Origin: Clostridia bacterium
Lineage (GTDB): Bacteria; Bacillota_A; Clostridia; Oscillospirales; CAG-272
DNA length: 6,305 nt
Assembly: GCA_017472105.1 (NCBI GenBank)
Contig: JAFUQY010000429.1
Span: forward strand, 1-6,305
Direction of reading: 5' to 3'
Shown: piece by piece, positions 5,497 to 6,305 of the stretch
Position numbering within the stretch: the stretch's first letter is position 1
Layout of the letters: each line of letters opens with the position of its first letter
The notes under the pieces: generated by a model
Databases searched by the model: none
Told to the model about the DNA's origin: nothing
Seen by the model: only the letters and a program-made list of their open reading frames with translations
Position numbers and translations under genes: made by a program

Positions 5497-5525
5497 TTGA
5501 CAAAACACCCGCTGTCCTGTATAAT
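5497..5525 (+). promoter_or_regulatory. Perfect consensus sigma-A promoter upstream of the sulfhydrylase
   Basis: TTGACA (5497-5502), a 17-bp spacer and TATAAT (5520-5525) match the housekeeping consensus at all 12 positions. Transcription would start near 5532, about 124 nt before the sulfhydrylase ATG. It lies 14 bp after the lipoprotein stop codon, and no other promoter-like sequence is seen between 5526 and 5655. Confidence 0.9.
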
Positions 5526-5532
5526 ATACAGG
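5516..5532. promoter_or_regulatory. 17-bp perfect inverted repeat over the -10 box, candidate operator
   Basis: CCTGTATA and TATACAGG are perfect 8-bp inverted arms around a single central A (5524). The repeat fully covers the -10 box and reaches the predicted transcription start, so a dimeric repressor bound here would block RNA polymerase. The GTATA/TATAC core resembles GntR-type operators in general form, but the regulator is not in the window. Confidence 0.6.
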
Positions 5533-5610
5533 TGAATCGAATAACAGAAAATGGCTGTGACACAGAGGATTCGGTTCGATCTCTCGGAATACAGCCGTTT
5601 TTTATTTTTT
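5532..5610 (+). ncRNA. Predicted ~79-nt leader RNA or small RNA
   Basis: The region from the predicted transcription start to the end of the T-tract would be made as a short terminated RNA. Its 5' part contains ATCGAA (5536-5541), which can pair with TTCGAT (5575-5580) in the loop side of the terminator. CTGT-GAC-ACAG (5555-5565) could form a small hairpin that uses the left arm of the terminator and so competes with it. I see none of the S-box (SAM-I) or T-box consensus, and the leader is short for either. It may be an attenuator leader or an independent small RNA. Confidence 0.45.
5548..5610 (+). terminator. Leader terminator, candidate attenuator of the sulfhydrylase
   Basis: The base stem pairs 5548-5558 with 5591-5601 (11 bp, one G-U; core GGCTGT/ACAGCC). 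An upper helix pairs AGA/TCT (5564-5566 with 5582-5584) and GAT/ATC (5568-5570 with 5579-5581). TTTTTTATTTTTT (5598-5610) follows. It also seems to be the only terminator for the upstream lipoprotein gene. Because the consensus promoter at 5497-5525 lies before it and the sulfhydrylase after it, it should also interrupt transcripts from that promoter. Confidence 0.88.
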
Positions 5611-5655
5611 AACACCCAAAAAAATCCAGATCACTCTGCAACGGAGGACAATAAA

Positions 5656-6305
5656 ATGAGTAATTATAAAATCGAAACCAAGTGTGTGCAGGGCGGCTAT
5701 ACCCCCGGCAACGGCGAACCCAGACAGATTCCGATCATCCAGTCCACGACCTTCAAGTACAATTCCAGCAGTGACATGGGCAAGCTCTTCGACCTCGAAG
5801 CGTCCGGTTACTTTTACTCCCGTCTCCAGAATCCCACCTGCGACACCGTTGCGGCAAAGATCTGCGAGCTCGAAGGCGGTACTGCGGCGATGCTGACTTC
5901 TTCCGGTCAGGCGGCGTCCTTCTACGCGGTGTTCAATATCGCATCCTGCGGCGACCATGTTGTATCCTCTTCCACGATCTACGGCGGCACTTATAACCTC
6001 TTCGCCGTCACCATGAAGCGCATGGGCATCGAATTCACCTTCGTTTCTCCCGACTGCACCGAGGAAGAGCTCAACGCGGCATTCCGTCCCAACACCAAGG
6101 CAGTATTCGGCGAAACCATCGCAAATCCCGCGCTCAAAGTGCTCGATATCGAAAAGTTCGCAAACGCGGCGCATGCACACGGTGTTCCGCTCATTATCGA
6201 CAATACCTTCGCAACTCCCGTCAACTGCCGTCCCTTCGAATTCGGTGCGGACATCGTAACCCATTCCACCACCAAGTACATGGACGGTCACGGCGCAGCG
6301 GTCGG
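5656..6305 (+). CDS. O-acetylhomoserine sulfhydrylase, 5' part only
   Basis: The gene runs off the right edge after 216 full codons of an expected 420-430. It encodes a cytosolic PLP enzyme of the Cys/Met metabolism family that makes homocysteine from O-acetylhomoserine and sulfide (or methionine with methanethiol). Visible family residues are Y54 and R56 (YSR, phosphate contact from the partner subunit), SSGQAA (82-87) in the phosphate loop, Y109 (STIYGGTY, ring stacking), D182 (IDNTFATP, pyridine nitrogen) and K207 in HSTTKYMDGHG, which forms the Schiff base. SSGQAA and the overall pattern favour the sulfhydrylase over cystathionine synthases or lyases. GGAGG (5643-5647), 8 nt upstream, fixes the start. 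Codons are strongly biased to C-ending forms, suggesting high expression. The leader carries an operator-like repeat and a terminator. Confidence 0.93.
   Translation, partial: MSNYKIETKCVQGGYTPGNGEPRQIPIIQSTTFKYNSSSDMGKLFDLEASGYFYSRLQNPTCDTVAAKICELEGGTAAMLTSSGQAASFYAVFNIASCGDHVVSSSTIYGGTYNLFAVTMKRMGIEFTFVSPDCTEEELNAAFRPNTKAVFGETIANPALKVLDIEKFANAAHAHGVPLIIDNTFATPVNCRPFEFGADIVTHSTTKYMDGHGAAV

Noticed and set aside
5517..5531. CTGTATAATATACAG as a LexA (SOS) box
   Set aside because: The E. coli-type box needs CTG-N10-CAG, but here the gap is nine. Firmicute LexA recognises a different GAAC/GTTC-type site, and the gene is not a DNA-repair gene.
5532..5612. A 26-codon leaderless reading frame beginning with GTG at the predicted transcription start and ending after the T-tract
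   Set aside because: It has only one Cys codon and no Met run, so it does not look like a sulfur-sensing leader peptide, and there is no ribosome binding site. The match to the hairpin boundaries may be coincidence.
5551..5655. In-frame upstream ATG that would add 35 residues to the sulfhydrylase
   Set aside because: It has no ribosome binding site and its codons cross the terminator hairpin and T-tract. The ATG at 5656 has an ideal GGAGG and leads directly into the family N-terminus. An open run of 35 codons is not unlikely by chance.
5532..5655. SAM (S-box) or T-box riboswitch in the sulfhydrylase leader
   Set aside because: No S-box core and no T-box AGGGTGG-type sequence is present, and only about 50 nt lie between the start and the terminator base loop, too short for either.
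5602..6291. Minus-strand open frame (229 codons) opposite the sulfhydrylase
   Set aside because: The plus strand encodes an unmistakable PLP enzyme with all expected residues, and this frame has no recognisable domain.

Overview
The window is about 55% GC and looks like a chromosomal segment of an anaerobic, Gram-positive Clostridia-type bacterium (Oscillospiraceae/Ruminococcaceae-like, probably gut or rumen). The evidence is strong GGAGG-type ribosome binding sites, sigma-A promoters with 17-bp spacers and TRTGn extended -10 motifs, Gram-positive style lipoproteins, a VanZ-family protein, and a lipoprotein with a Cys/His motif that I recall from clostridial lipoproteins. The taxonomic call is inference.

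Layout, left to right. (1) A terminator hairpin at the left edge follows a minus-strand nicotinamidase/isochorismatase-family cysteine hydrolase (42-560). (2) A 145-bp divergent promoter region separates it from a plus-strand pair: a lipoprotein GH16 glycosidase on a charged helical stalk (706-1713), and a VanZ-like membrane protein (1710-2225) that overlaps it by 4 bp. (3) A bidirectional terminator (2214-2258) lies between this pair and a convergent minus-strand variant nucleoside hydrolase (2263-3183). (4) A second divergent promoter region (3184-3317) leads rightward to an orphan alpha/alpha-toroid (prenyltransferase/squalene-cyclase-like) protein (3318-4235), which ends in a UNCG-loop terminator. 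(5) A lipoprotein with a C-x4-C-x-H-x5-C motif and beta-propeller-like segments follows (4352-5482). (6) The window ends inside the first half of an O-acetylhomoserine sulfhydrylase gene (5656 to beyond 6305).

The most interesting non-coding stretch is 5483-5655, upstream of the sulfhydrylase. It has an exact consensus promoter (TTGACA-17-TATAAT), a perfect 17-bp inverted repeat centred on the -10 box, and a strong intrinsic terminator between the predicted transcription start and the gene. This fits dual control by an operator plus an attenuator, or else a separate ~80-nt small RNA. I see no S-box (SAM-I) or T-box consensus in it.

Most genes appear to be independent single-gene units with their own promoter and terminator; the only clear operon is GH16-VanZ. 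A possible but unproven theme is nicotinamide salvage: the nucleoside hydrolase and the nicotinamidase-like enzyme could act in sequence, and the same 8-bp palindrome TTCCGGAA occurs in both divergent promoter regions and nowhere else that I found in the window. No tRNA, rRNA, CRISPR, insertion sequence or phage feature was seen.
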